Of a DNA stretch of 64,000 bases, positions 26,704 to 37,388 are shown in pieces; position 1 is the first letter of the stretch, and every line of letters begins with the position of its first letter. The notes beneath the pieces were generated by a model that saw nothing but the letters and a program-made list of their open reading frames with translations, had not been told where the DNA came from and did not search any database. A program made the translations under genes and the position numbers. This DNA is from an uncultured Dysgonomonas sp. GTDB taxonomy: Bacteria; Bacteroidota; Bacteroidia; Bacteroidales; Dysgonomonadaceae. The DNA lies in the NCBI GenBank assembly GCA_945273835.1, contig CALYPL010000003.1:1-64000 (forward strand), read 5' to 3'.

Positions 26704-26746
26704 AAAGCGGTTTAGAATGAAGAAACTTTAAACCGCTTTATTTTTA
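26704..26746 (+). terminator. intrinsic terminator of the ABC locus
   Basis: A perfect 11-bp stem, aaagcggttta (26704-26714) with taaaccgcttt (26729-26739), is followed by atttttata. Confidence 0.85.
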
Positions 26747-26803
26747 TATAAACACTTCAAAAACAAAATGGTCTGAATCTTATCCGATAAGAATACCAAT
26801 TTC

Positions 26804-26842
26804 CATAAAAAAACACCTCGTCTCATAACAATAAGACGAGGT
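26804..26842 (-). terminator. intrinsic terminator of the atp operon
   Basis: A 9-bp stem (26815-26823 acctcgtct with 26834-26842 agacgaggt), read on the minus strand, is followed by GTTTTTTTATGG, a clear U-tract 25 bases after the atpG stop. Confidence 0.88.
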
Positions 26843-26866
26843 ATTATAATTTTTATAAGAAGTATC

Positions 26867-27751
26867 TTAACCTTCCAGTGCTGAAGCACCTCCGATGATA
26901 TCAAGCAATTCGTTAGTAACCGCTTGCTGACGAGATTTATTATACTCCTGTGTCAAATCCTGTATAAGCTCGTTAGCATTATCAGTAGCTACCTGCATAG
27001 CCATCATACGTGCCGCATGTTCCGATGCATTAGAATCAAGTAAAGTAGCATACAGTTTTGAATACAACACCGTAGGGATCAGACTCTCAAGAATCTCCTC
27101 CTTAGACGGTTCTAAAATGTAATCAGTCTGAGCAGCACTATCCCCATTAGCATCTTCTTTCTTTTTTGAAAGATCAAACGGCAAATAAGTATATGTATTA
27201 AGCAATTGCGTACCGGTCGATACGAAATGATAATAAATAATAACCACTTCGTCAATCTCCTTATTCACATACTTCGCAATCAACTCTTTAGCTAAATTCT
27301 GTACTTCCTGAAACGAAGGTTTGTCAGCCATGGCATTATAATCGCCCTGAACATTCAGACCTATTTTTCTGATAGCATCATCCACCTTCTTACCAATCGG
27401 ATAGATGAGAATATTATCATCACCCAAGTGCTTTTTATTATCATACACAGCTTTAAATTCTTTGATAACATTCGCATTAAACGCTCCGCAAAGACTTGAG
27501 TTAGACGAAAACACAACTATCGCCGTGCGTTTAACTTCACGCTGCTGTGTAAAAGGCGAATCGTATGATACATCCGAAGCCAGAAGATTGGTAAGAATAG
27601 CATCCAACTTTTGCTGATAAGGCAGGAAGTTGGTAATAGCCATCTGGGCTTTGCGCAACTTCGATGAAGAAATCATCTTCATGGCTGAAGTGATCTTCTG
27701 CGTGCTTTTTACAGACCCAATCCTACTTCTTATTTCTTTAAGTGATGCCAT
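26867..27751 (-). CDS. atpG: ATP synthase F1 gamma subunit
   Basis: The central rotor stalk of F1. The 294-aa protein begins MASLKEIRSRIGSVKSTQKITSAMKMISSSKLRKAQ, the standard long N-terminal helix, and ends with the matching C-terminal helix NELIQDLTQEYNKSRQQAVTNELLDIIGG. The middle domain includes VVFSSNSSLCGAFN. A polar insert (KKKEDANGDSAAQTD, about residues 190-205) is a small local expansion. It is last in the operon, 7 bases after atpA. Confidence 0.96.
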   Translation of the reverse strand: MASLKEIRSRIGSVKSTQKITSAMKMISSSKLRKAQMAITNFLPYQQKLDAILTNLLASDVSYDSPFTQQREVKRTAIVVFSSNSSLCGAFNANVIKEFKAVYDNKKHLGDDNILIYPIGKKVDDAIRKIGLNVQGDYNAMADKPSFQEVQNLAKELIAKYVNKEIDEVVIIYYHFVSTGTQLLNTYTYLPFDLSKKKEDANGDSAAQTDYILEPSKEEILESLIPTVLYSKLYATLLDSNASEHAARMMAMQVATDNANELIQDLTQEYNKSRQQAVTNELLDIIGGASALEG

Positions 27752-27758
27752 AATTCAA

Positions 27759-29345
27759 TTACTTTTTATACTGAGACGAAATGCTTTCGGCTACCTTCTT
27801 CAATGTATCCTCAATACTATCATCAATTTTTCCGGCTTTCAGAACATCAAGCACATCAGTCTGATGCTTCATCTCTAAAGTTCGCAAAAATTCAGTTTCA
27901 AATTCATGTACTTTGTCGGTAGGTACATTGCGCAACAACCCTTTAGTTCCACAATACAGAATGGCGATTTGTTTTTCAACAGACATCGGTGAATATTGAG
28001 GCTGAACAAGCAATTGCGTATTCTTCTGACCTTTGTCGATAGTCATTGCCGTAACAGGGTCAAGATCGCCACCAAACTGGGTAAACGCCTCCAACTCACG
28101 GTACTGAGCCTGATCTATCTTCAGAGTTCCGGCAACCTTTTTCATTGATTTTATTTGTGCCGAACCTCCTACACGTGACACCGAAATACCGACGTCAATT
28201 GCGGGACGCAGACCTGAGTTAAACAGATTGACATCAAGGAATATCTGTCCGTCAGTAATAGAAATCACATTGGTAGGGATATATGCAGATACGTCTCCGG
28301 CTTGAGTTTCGATGATAGGCAACGCTGTGAGTGAACCGCCTCCTTTAACTTTACCTTTCAAGCTTGGCGGAAGGTCATTCATCTGCTCCGCTACTTCTTG
28401 CTGACCGATAATTTTAGCGGCACGTTCAAGCAAGCGTGAGTGCAAATAGAACACATCGCCCGGATAGGCTTCACGTCCCGGCGGACGACGAAGAATCAAT
28501 GATACTTCACGATAAGCCACAGCTTGTTTTGAAAGGTCATCATAAACAACTAAAGCATGTCGACCTGTGTCACGGAAATATTCTCCGATGGCAGCTCCTG
28601 CAAATGCTGCGAAATACTGCACCGCAGCCGGTTCTGCTGCTGTACCTGATACAACAACGGTATATTCAAGCGCACCTTTTTCGTGCAGGATTTCCACGAT
28701 ATTTGCCACAGTAGATGCTTTCTGACCGATGGCTACATATATACAGTAGACAGGTTCGCCTGCTTCAAAAGCAGCTCTCTGATTTATAATTGTATCAAGA
28801 GCAATAGCTGTTTTACCTGTTTGGCGGTCACCAATGATTAGCTCACGCTGACCTTTACCAATGGGTATCATCGAGTCTATCGCTTTAAGACCTGTCTGGA
28901 GTGGTTGGGTTACAGGCTGACGGAATATTACACCGGGAGCTTTGCGTTCAAGGGGCATTTCCAACAACTCACCGGTAATTGGTCCCTTGCCGTCTATTGG
29001 TTCTCCAAGAGGTGTTATTACACGTCCAAGCATACCCATACCCACATTGATGGAGGCTATGCGCCCTGTACGTTTTACAACAAAGCCTTCTTTTATCTGA
29101 TCGGACGGACCGAGAAGCACGGCACCCACATTGTCTTCTTCAAGATTCATCACAACGGCTTTTATACCGTTGTCGAACTCAAGAAGTTCGTTGGCTTCGG
29201 CATTCTTCAATCCATAGACACGTACCACTCCATCTCCAACGGTTAGCACAGTTCCCACTTCATCAAACTGTACACGGCTGTCAATGTTTTCGAGCTGCAT
29301 CTTCAGGATATTGGAGACTTCGCTTGCTTTTATATTTTCAGACAT
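27759..29345 (-). CDS. atpA: ATP synthase F1 alpha subunit
   Basis: The regulatory nucleotide-binding subunit of F1, 528 aa. The Walker A motif GDRQTGKTA is near residue 170. The family signature in [35 protein letters not shown] is intact, with the arginine finger in [10 protein letters not shown]. The start [14 protein letters not shown] is normal. It lies in the operon after atpH with an 85-base gap, the largest internal gap in the 3' half of the operon. Confidence 0.97.
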   Translation of the reverse strand: MSENIKASEVSNILKMQLENIDSRVQFDEVGTVLTVGDGVVRVYGLKNAEANELLEFDNGIKAVVMNLEEDNVGAVLLGPSDQIKEGFVVKRTGRIASINVGMGMLGRVITPLGEPIDGKGPITGELLEMPLERKAPGVIFRQPVTQPLQTGLKAIDSMIPIGKGQRELIIGDRQTGKTAIALDTIINQRAAFEAGEPVYCIYVAIGQKASTVANIVEILHEKGALEYTVVVSGTAAEPAAVQYFAAFAGAAIGEYFRDTGRHALVVYDDLSKQAVAYREVSLILRRPPGREAYPGDVFYLHSRLLERAAKIIGQQEVAEQMNDLPPSLKGKVKGGGSLTALPIIETQAGDVSAYIPTNVISITDGQIFLDVNLFNSGLRPAIDVGISVSRVGGSAQIKSMKKVAGTLKIDQAQYRELEAFTQFGGDLDPVTAMTIDKGQKNTQLLVQPQYSPMSVEKQIAILYCGTKGLLRNVPTDKVHEFETEFLRTLEMKHQTDVLDVLKAGKIDDSIEDTLKKVAESISSQYKK

Positions 29346-29430
29346 AATTTATTAATTCTAATTTAGTAATGTGCCGATGTGCCAATTGTTATATGTGTAT
29401 TGACATATCCGTTTATTAGCATATGTATGA

Positions 29431-29985
29431 TTACGCCATTTTACTGTTTTCTTCTATAAACCGCTTCTTGATGCGTTTGAGTTGTGAACGTACGCTGGCA
29501 TCTATCCGATAGGTATCGAAAAACAGCATGAAGCCTCCGTCTATTTCGGGGTTTACTTCGGTCTGAAAATCCAATACTCCGGGTTTGATTTTCTGCACCA
29601 GTTGTTTCATTTTTTCTACAACTTCTTTATCGACAGGGGCTGCGGTTATCAGTTTGCCGGTATTTATATGCTTCATATCGCAATAAGTACCACAATATGA
29701 TGATGCGATGAATTGTAATATGGTTTCACGTTTGTTTTTCAAGACTAAATTCAAGAAACGGGACGTGATTTCACTTACTTCATTGCCGATGGCGGCTTTT
29801 ATCAATGGCAGTTTATCTTTCGTTGTCAACATAGGATTGTCCATTGCCATACGCAATTGAGGCACATCCACAAAGGTTTTCGCCAATGTTTTCATTTCAG
29901 AATACACTGTGTCTTCGGCTTTGTTGTCTATTGCATATTGCAACAGGGCTTTCGCATATCGCTTCGAGATTGTTCCTATATTCAT
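29431..29985 (-). CDS. atpH: ATP synthase F1 delta subunit
   Basis: 184 aa. It connects the F1 head with the peripheral stalk. The N-terminal helical bundle (IGTISKRYAKALLQYAIDNKAEDTVY) and the conserved C-terminal GGFMLFFDTYRIDASVRSQLKRIKKRF are visible. It lies 6 bases after atpF, as expected for tight co-expression with the b subunit. Confidence 0.94.
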   Translation of the reverse strand: MNIGTISKRYAKALLQYAIDNKAEDTVYSEMKTLAKTFVDVPQLRMAMDNPMLTTKDKLPLIKAAIGNEVSEITSRFLNLVLKNKRETILQFIASSYCGTYCDMKHINTGKLITAAPVDKEVVEKMKQLVQKIKPGVLDFQTEVNPEIDGGFMLFFDTYRIDASVRSQLKRIKKRFIEENSKMA

Positions 29986-29991
29986 ATCTTA

Positions 29992-30489
29992 TTAAGATTT
30001 AGACACCAGAGCTTCATCAACCAGGCGATCAATCATTGATATTTGAGCTTTCGGATCTTTTAATGACTCACGAAGCACTTTTTCTGCTACGTCAACAGAT
30101 AGTTCTGCTACCTGACGACGGATGTCGCGTATAGCTTGTTCTTTTTCAGACTGTATCTGTTTACGCATGTCTTCGAGTTCTTTTTGTCCGGCTGCTTTAG
30201 CCTGCTCACGCGCTTCAGCAACTATGCGGTCGCGCGTGTCGGCGGCTTCTTTCAATATCTTCACCTGCTCTGCCTGTGCCGATGCTATAATTTCATCGCT
30301 TTGTTGCTTAATATGTGCCAACTGTTCGTTAGCCTGATGCGCTGCATCCAGTGAGTCATCGATGTACTTTTTACGGTCGTTAACCATCTTGGTTATTACG
30401 GGAAATCCGTATTTGGCAAGTATAAAGAACACGAAGCCAAAACATATCAGCATCCAAAAAACAAGACCAAATTCAGGTTTTAAAAGCAT
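29992..30489 (-). CDS. atpF: ATP synthase Fo b subunit
   Basis: 165 aa with one N-terminal membrane helix ([24 protein letters not shown]). A long charged amphipathic helix follows, rich in Ala, Glu, Gln and Lys ([28 protein letters not shown]), forming the dimeric peripheral stalk. A single b gene is present, without a b' copy. It is preceded by atpE with an 18-base gap. Confidence 0.95.
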   Translation of the reverse strand: MLLKPEFGLVFWMLICFGFVFFILAKYGFPVITKMVNDRKKYIDDSLDAAHQANEQLAHIKQQSDEIIASAQAEQVKILKEAADTRDRIVAEAREQAKAAGQKELEDMRKQIQSEKEQAIRDIRRQVAELSVDVAEKVLRESLKDPKAQISMIDRLVDEALVSKS

Positions 30490-30507
30490 ATTTATTGTCT
30501 TTTTTTA

Positions 30508-30783
<276 letters not shown>

Positions 30784-30830
30784 TTAAGTTATTTAATTAT
30801 TCGATTGATTTATTTTCTTTTATTGATTTA

Positions 30831-31925
30831 TTATTTATGTCCTTCTGCTGTATGTGGTTCTACTTGTGCCAAACCGATGAACACGGCTGAAAGCATTGTG
30901 AATACATAGGCTTGGATGAACGCCACAAGGACTTCGAGCGTATCCATGAAAATGGTCATTACCACGGAAAGTACTGTCATTGAAGTTCCTAAGACTGCAC
31001 CCAGATTGGCTGCCACGAATATTACGCTCATCAAACCTAATACGATGGAGTGTCCTGCCAATATATTGGCGAAAAGACGTATCATCAGGGCAAAGGGTTT
31101 TGTCAGTACTCCGACAAATTCGATTACGGGCATAATGGGTACAGGAACTTTTAACCATGTCGGTACTTCGGGCCAGAATATTTCTTTCCAGTATTCTTTT
31201 GTTCCCCATACGTTTACGGCTACCATCGTACATAAGGCAAGCACCATAGTGATTGCTATATTTCCCGTAAGGTTAGCTCCTCCGGGGAAAATCGGTATCA
31301 GCCCCAATAAGTTGTTGATAAAGATGAAAAAGAATGCTGTGAGAAGATATGGGGCGAATTTACGGTAATTCTTTCCTATACCGGGTCGTATGATGTCATC
31401 ATTAACCATCATGATAAACATTTCCATAAAGCCGACAAATCCTTTCGGTGCTTTGGGGCGGTCAGGTGTACAGTTCTTTTTATACCAGCGTGCCGTTGTC
31501 AATATTAACAGGATCAGAATTACGCTTGAAATCATCAACGACAGGGTATTTTTTGTGATGGATATATCCCAAGGTCTGACTTCCTGTCCCGATGCGTTTT
31601 TTTCAACAATCTTTCCTTTATAGGATCCATCGGAAGCAAGATAGTATCCGTTATAGGATTCTGTTCCATGATGCAGGCGAGACGAAAGAAATGCACTGAA
31701 TCCGTTTTCGCCATATACGATAATGGGTAACGGAATGGTTACATGTGTTTGTCCGATTGTGCAGATATGCCATTCATAATCGTCTCCCAAGTGTCCCATA
31801 ATCATACCTGCAATATCCAGCTTTCCGCCTTCATCACTCGTGTTTTCGGCTGCGAACGCGGGTGTTGAAAAGCCTGTGATCAACAGACATATTAGAGACA
31901 GATATGTTATATACTTTTTCAACAT
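30831..31925 (-). CDS. atpB: ATP synthase Fo a subunit with N-terminal extension
   Basis: 364 aa, about 100 longer than a typical a subunit. The extra N-terminus begins with a signal peptide-like segment (YITYLSLICLLITGFSTPAFAAE) and a roughly 90-residue probably periplasmic region. The conserved core follows: helices with FAPYLLTAFFFIFINNLLGLIP and the essential arginine in ALMIRLFANILAGH near residue 285. The C-terminus ends in a short polar tail (EPHTAEGHK). An extended, signal-bearing a subunit is, as far as I know, seen in other Bacteroidota. Confidence 0.95.
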   Translation of the reverse strand: MLKKYITYLSLICLLITGFSTPAFAAENTSDEGGKLDIAGMIMGHLGDDYEWHICTIGQTHVTIPLPIIVYGENGFSAFLSSRLHHGTESYNGYYLASDGSYKGKIVEKNASGQEVRPWDISITKNTLSLMISSVILILLILTTARWYKKNCTPDRPKAPKGFVGFMEMFIMMVNDDIIRPGIGKNYRKFAPYLLTAFFFIFINNLLGLIPIFPGGANLTGNIAITMVLALCTMVAVNVWGTKEYWKEIFWPEVPTWLKVPVPIMPVIEFVGVLTKPFALMIRLFANILAGHSIVLGLMSVIFVAANLGAVLGTSMTVLSVVMTIFMDTLEVLVAFIQAYVFTMLSAVFIGLAQVEPHTAEGHK

Positions 31926-31927
31926 TT

Positions 31928-32332
31928 TTATTTTTTTATATTGTAATGTTTCTCAATCTTCACAAACAGAAAAGACTCTGCAATCAGGAACAACAGGTAG
32001 AGGATTATATAATCTATTATAAACCACTTGATGGTTGTTCTGTCATAAACGAAATAGATAAGTACGGCTACTAACGTAAGTAGTATTTTAACGACTTTTG
32101 TCAGCATATAGATTCTTACTAATCGTGTACTTTCGTGTTTGCGTGCGCTTGTTTCGGCTACGCTTATAAACAGCGACTCGACAACGATGAAGAAGATGAT
32201 GATTGCAGCTAATATATTCCAACTAATTCCCAATACGGGTAGCAGATAATGTATTACAGCTGCGAAACAAGCTCCTGCTATTAGTCCAAACGCTATTAAC
32301 GCTGTTATAAGTCTTGCCTTGTACAATTCCAT
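31928..32332 (-). CDS. four-helix membrane protein in the AtpI position
   Basis: 134 aa with four hydrophobic segments: LITALIAFGLIAGACFAAVI, WNILAAIIIFFIVVESLF, a third near 78-97, and IIDYIILYLLFLIAESFLFV. It ends in a basic tail (KIEKHYNIKK). It sits between atpC and atpB with 2-base spacing to atpB, so it is surely co-transcribed. The position and topology recall AtpI, an assembly factor for the c ring in other bacteria, but I cannot see sequence identity to AtpI, so the role is inferred from location. Confidence 0.8.
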   Translation of the reverse strand: MELYKARLITALIAFGLIAGACFAAVIHYLLPVLGISWNILAAIIIFFIVVESLFISVAETSARKHESTRLVRIYMLTKVVKILLTLVAVLIYFVYDRTTIKWFIIDYIILYLLFLIAESFLFVKIEKHYNIKK

Positions 32333-32337
32333 ATAAA

Positions 32338-32583
32338 TTAAACGACACAGATAGTCACAACGCCATTATTAATTTCGGCAATGCCACCTTTGACTTCGAT
32401 CGTGTTTTCAGTTCCACTTTGGTTGTAGCTGATAACTCCTTCTTTGAGCGGCGAAATCAGTGGTGCGTGATCGGGATAAACTCCGAAGCTACCTGATATA
32501 CCGGGAATAGTCACTGATGCGACTTTACCCGTGTATATGTTTTTTTCTGCTGAAATTATATTTAATTGCAATTCTGTTTTCAT
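32338..32583 (-). CDS. atpC: ATP synthase F1 epsilon subunit, short form
   Basis: 81 aa. Only the N-terminal beta-sandwich is present (QLNIISAEKNIYTGKVASVTIPGISGSFGVYPDHAPLISPL). The C-terminal helical pair that inhibits ATP hydrolysis in longer epsilon subunits is absent, and the ORF ends after GGIAEINNGVVTICVV. The short length may be a lineage trait and not a truncation, since the stop is followed by normal operon spacing. Confidence 0.93.
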   Translation of the reverse strand: MKTELQLNIISAEKNIYTGKVASVTIPGISGSFGVYPDHAPLISPLKEGVISYNQSGTENTIEVKGGIAEINNGVVTICVV

Positions 32584-32591
32584 AATTTAAA

Positions 32592-34118
<1,527 letters not shown>

Positions 34119-34232
34119 TTATTTAATTTATATTTTCTTTTATTTTCCCCTAAGTTAGTATAGTTTTTTGTGCTTCAGAGGTGGCATTTTTCATCAGTGG
34201 ATATTAACACTAAGTCATCTTTAAAAGCAAGA

Positions 34233-34240
34233 CAAATATA
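34233..34240 (-). promoter_or_regulatory. -7 box of the atp operon
   Basis: TATATTTG on the minus strand fits TAnnTTTG. It implies a leader of about 115-120 bases before the atpD ATG at 34109. The -33 element is not obvious. Confidence 0.5.
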
Positions 34241-34262
34241 GGAAATATTAATTTTTTAGTGT

Positions 34263-34270
34263 TATTTTTG
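34263..34270 (+). promoter_or_regulatory. -7 box for the carboxynorspermidine dehydrogenase gene
   Basis: TATTTTTG fits TAnnTTTG, divergent from the atp promoter 23 bases away. The leader would be about 73 bases. Confidence 0.45.
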
Positions 34271-34348
34271 TAAGAAAAAAAATAAGTACACTTACTATTT
34301 TAAAATTAAATTAACGGAGAAACCACTAAATTGTTAAAAAAAATAAAT

Positions 34349-35542
34349 ATGGGAAGAGTTTTGATAATCGGAGCCGGTGGTGTTGGAACTGTTGTGGCAC
34401 ACAAAGTTGCCCAAAATTCCGACGTTTTCACTGAAATTATTCTGGCAAGTCGCACCAAATCTAAATGCGATGCGATTGCAAAGGCTATTGGAGGCAATAA
34501 GATTAAAACTGCTCAGGTTGATGCTGATAATGTTGAAGACCTGAAGAAACTGCTTAATTTGCATAAGCCTGATTTAGTGATCAATGTAGCTTTGCCTTAT
34601 CAAGACCTGACCATCATGGATGCTTGTCTTGCCTGCGGTGTGAATTATATGGACACTGCTAATTATGAGCCTAAGGACGAAGCTAAATATGAGTATAAAT
34701 GGCAATGGGCTTATCAAGATAAATTTAAAGAGGCGGGTCTGACTGCTATACTTGGTTGCGGATTTGACCCGGGCGTAACAAGCGTATTTACGGCTTATGC
34801 CGCCAAACATCATTTTGACGAGATACAATATCTTGACATCGTGGATTGTAATGCGGGAGATCACGGTAAAGCATTCGCTACAAATTTCAACCCTGAAATT
34901 AATATCCGTGAGGTTACTCAAAAGGGTAAGTATTGGGAAAACGGCAAGTGGGTTGAAACTGAACCTCATGAAATTCATAAGGCTTTGAATTATCCTGAAA
35001 TCGGGCCTAAGGAGTCGTATCTGATCTATCACGAGGAGCTTGAATCGCTTGTCAAAAACTTTCCGACCATTAAACGTGCGCGTTTTTGGATGACATTCGG
35101 ACAGGAATATTTGACACATTTGCGTGTTATTCAGAATATTGGTATGGCTCGCATTGACCCTATTGTTTATAATGGCGTTGAGATTGTTCCTATCCAATTC
35201 TTGAAAGCGGTATTACCTGATCCGGGTGAGTTAGGGGAAAACTACAAGGGACAGACTTCGATCGGTTGCCGTATACGTGGGCTTAAAGACGGTAAGGAAC
35301 GCACTTATTATGTTTACAACAACTGTTCGCACGAGGCTGCCTATAAAGAAACGGGCATGCAGGGCGTAAGTTATACAACCGGCGTACCGGCCACCATTGG
35401 TGCTATCATGTTTATGAAAGGTATTTGGCGCAAACCGGGCGTATACAACGTGGAAGAGTTTGATCCTGATCCATTCATGGAACAGCTTAACAAACAAGGC
35501 TTACCTTGGCACGAACTGTTTGACATCAATCTGGAACTGTAA
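34349..35542 (+). CDS. carboxynorspermidine/carboxyspermidine dehydrogenase
   Basis: It probably makes carboxy(nor)spermidine from aspartate semialdehyde and a diamine using NADPH, a route to spermidine found in gut Bacteroidota. The 397-aa protein begins MGRVLIIGAGGVGTVVAHKVA with a Rossmann glycine motif. GCGFDPGVTSVFTAYAAKHHFDEI is the saccharopine dehydrogenase-like core. I start it at ATG 34349; the track TTG lies 18 bases upstream. The partner decarboxylase is not in this window. An alternative is a saccharopine dehydrogenase acting on another substrate. It is monocistronic, with a strong terminator. Confidence 0.85.
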   Translation: MGRVLIIGAGGVGTVVAHKVAQNSDVFTEIILASRTKSKCDAIAKAIGGNKIKTAQVDADNVEDLKKLLNLHKPDLVINVALPYQDLTIMDACLACGVNYMDTANYEPKDEAKYEYKWQWAYQDKFKEAGLTAILGCGFDPGVTSVFTAYAAKHHFDEIQYLDIVDCNAGDHGKAFATNFNPEINIREVTQKGKYWENGKWVETEPHEIHKALNYPEIGPKESYLIYHEELESLVKNFPTIKRARFWMTFGQEYLTHLRVIQNIGMARIDPIVYNGVEIVPIQFLKAVLPDPGELGENYKGQTSIGCRIRGLKDGKERTYYVYNNCSHEAAYKETGMQGVSYTTGVPATIGAIMFMKGIWRKPGVYNVEEFDPDPFMEQLNKQGLPWHELFDINLEL

Positions 35543-35564
35543 AACGAGTTTAAATAATGATTAC

Positions 35565-35600
35565 AAAATAAGGGCAGGTGTCAATACCTGCCCTTATTTT
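35565..35600. terminator. bidirectional terminator between the dehydrogenase and pepT
   Basis: A perfect 15-bp stem, aaaataagggcaggt (35565-35579) with acctgcccttatttt (35586-35600), has a 6-base loop. The A/T-rich ends serve both convergent genes. Confidence 0.88.
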
Positions 35601-35629
35601 CATTTATATACTTAAATTTTGATGGGAGA

Positions 35630-36871
35630 TTATTTTTTATCTGCCACTAATTCTATGATTTTTACTATAACATCAACTGCTTTTTCCATCGATGGTATAG
35701 GAACAAATTCATAACGTCCGTGAAAATTTAATCCACCTGCAAAAATATTCGGACATGGCAATCCCATAAACGACAGGCGCGCGCCATCTGTGCCGCCTCT
35801 GATTGGTTTGACGATCGGCTCTACTCCCACAGCTTTCATGGCATCATATGCAAGAGTGATGACGTGCATATTATCCGGCTCGATTTTCTCACGCATATTA
35901 AAATATTGATCTTTTACTTCTACACGAGTGCTATTCGGGTATAATTTATTGATATAGTCCACCGCGTCTAACATCTGCTGTTTTTTAGCCTCAAATAGTT
36001 TACGATCGTGATCACGGATGATAAAACTTAAAACAGCACTGTCGGCGCTACCACTCATTGTATTGAGATGGAAAAATCCTTCATAGCCGGAAGTATGTTC
36101 AGGGCGTTGATAAGCTGGCAAGAGATCGAGTAACTTATGGGCAACCAACAAGGCGTTGACCATTTTGTTTTTAGCATATCCGGGATGAACATTGCGCCCC
36201 TGTATTTTGATGGTTACGCCCGCAGCGTTGAAGTTTTCATACTCCAATTCGCCAATTGCTCCACCGTCCATTGTATAAGCCCACTCGCATCCGAACTTTG
36301 CTACATCAAAATGGTTAGACCCCTCACCTATTTCCTCATCGGGGGTGAATCCGATACGCACTTTTCCGTGCTTGATTTCAGGATGGTCTTTCAGATATTT
36401 AATAGCGGTTATAATTTCAGCCACACCGGCTTTATCGTCAGCACCCAACAATGTATTTCCGTCAGTTACTATCAGATCTTGTCCTTTATAATCGTGTAAT
36501 TCAGGAAAATCTTCAGGCGATAGCAAAATATTTTTTTCGCTGTTAAGAACTATTATCTTTCCGTCATAATTCTCAACTATTCGGGGATTGACATTAGCAC
36601 CTGTCAGATCAGGGCTTGTATCAAGATGGGCAATGAAACCTATTGATGGTAAATCTTTATCGGTATTGGCCGGCAAAGTCGCCATCAGATAGCAATTATC
36701 ATCGAGCGATATATCTTCGAGACCCATTTCACGTAATTCCTTTTCAATTTCGCGGGCCAGCACCATCTGTCCCGGTGTGCTTGGCGTTAACCCTGTTTCT
36801 GTATTCGACTCGGTATCGAATTTGACATATTTTATGAAGCGATTGACTACTTCTCTGTTTTTAGAATCCAT
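35630..36871 (-). CDS. pepT: peptidase T (tripeptide aminopeptidase)
   Basis: A zinc-dependent cytoplasmic aminopeptidase releasing the N-terminal residue of tripeptides, M20 family. The 413-aa protein starts at ATG 36871 ([22 protein letters not shown]); the track start is 54 bases upstream. Metal ligands and catalytic residues are seen in order: His in [10 protein letters not shown], Asp in LLGADDKAG, Glu-Glu in TPDEEIGEG, Asp in TMDGG and His in LNFHGRYEF. The lid domain lies between about 210 and 320. Nothing is unusual. Confidence 0.94.
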   Translation of the reverse strand: MDSKNREVVNRFIKYVKFDTESNTETGLTPSTPGQMVLAREIEKELREMGLEDISLDDNCYLMATLPANTDKDLPSIGFIAHLDTSPDLTGANVNPRIVENYDGKIIVLNSEKNILLSPEDFPELHDYKGQDLIVTDGNTLLGADDKAGVAEIITAIKYLKDHPEIKHGKVRIGFTPDEEIGEGSNHFDVAKFGCEWAYTMDGGAIGELEYENFNAAGVTIKIQGRNVHPGYAKNKMVNALLVAHKLLDLLPAYQRPEHTSGYEGFFHLNTMSGSADSAVLSFIIRDHDRKLFEAKKQQMLDAVDYINKLYPNSTRVEVKDQYFNMREKIEPDNMHVITLAYDAMKAVGVEPIVKPIRGGTDGARLSFMGLPCPNIFAGGLNFHGRYEFVPIPSMEKAVDVIVKIIELVADKK

Positions 36872-36922
36872 ATTTATGTTTTTTTCTAAATTATTGTACA
36901 AAAAAAATAATAGCCTGATAAA

Positions 36923-36930
36923 CAAATGTA
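36923..36930 (-). promoter_or_regulatory. candidate -7 box of pepT
   Basis: TACATTTG on the minus strand about 52 bases before ATG 36871. A second possible box, TAACTTTG, lies at 36952-36959. They are divergent from the SRP RNA promoter. Confidence 0.45.
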
Positions 36931-36997
36931 TGTTATTAATTCTGATGCAGACAAAGTTAATAAAAGGTTGTTGAACTTGAAAAATGTAGCCTTACAT

Positions 36998-37028
36998 TTT
37001 GCATATATCGAAAATTTATCTACTTTTG
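36998..37028 (+). promoter_or_regulatory. canonical promoter of the SRP RNA-tRNA unit
   Basis: TTTG (36998-37001), a 19-base spacer and TACTTTTG (37021-37028) form a textbook Bacteroidota promoter. Transcription would begin around 37033, exactly at the SRP RNA 5' helix. Confidence 0.8.
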
Positions 37029-37030
37029 TG

Positions 37031-37132
37031 CTCGGGTAAGTCCTATACGGTCAGCTCCCGATTAATCCCCCAGGGTTTGATCGCAGCAAGGGCCGTCGGT
37101 TGTAGCGACGCGATATAGTCAGCTTGCCCAAC
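37031..37132 (+). ncRNA. ffs: signal recognition particle RNA, small bacterial type
   Basis: A structured RNA with outer helix gggtaag (37034-37040) paired to cttgccc (37123-37129) and a second paired stretch ctata with tatag. The central stretch cccccagg ... agcaaggg contains the asymmetric Ffh-binding loop sequences (CAGG and AGCA) that I know from Bacteroidota SRP RNAs. It guides the Ffh protein to signal peptides of nascent membrane proteins. The 5' end follows the promoter; the 3' end was set at the last paired base plus a few. The identification comes from recalled consensus and not from a covariance search. Confidence 0.78.
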
Positions 37133-37133
37133 C

Positions 37134-37207
37134 GCCTCTTTAGCTCAGTTGGCCAGAGCACGTGATTTGTAATCTCGGGGTCGTTGGTTCGAATCCGACA
37201 AGAGGCT
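37134..37207 (+). tRNA. tRNA-Thr (anticodon TGT)
   Basis: A 74-nt cloverleaf. The acceptor stem GCCTCTT pairs with AAGAGGC plus discriminator T. The D stem is GCTC with GAGC, and the anticodon loop TTTGTAA has anticodon TGT. The T arm is GTTGG-TTCGAAT-CCGAC. The anticodon stem CGTGA/TCTCG has a U-U mismatch at the third pair. CCA is not encoded. It lies only a few bases after the SRP RNA and is followed by a terminator. Confidence 0.95.
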
Positions 37208-37211
37208 CAGA

Positions 37212-37241
37212 AGAGCTACCTCAATCGGTAGCTCTTTTTTA
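37212..37241 (+). terminator. intrinsic terminator of the SRP RNA-tRNA unit
   Basis: A perfect 9-bp stem, agagctacc (37212-37220) with ggtagctct (37227-37235), is followed by ttttt. Confidence 0.9.
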
Positions 37242-37388
37242 TGCCCTTAAAAATAGTTACAAAACGATAGACGAAGTCTATATCTATTCAAAAGCATCTA
37301 TACACATCTATTTCTTAAAACTAAATTCGATCCACGTTGTTATTAATAATATTAGAGTGGTGTTTTGGAAATATAATCAACGTGAACA

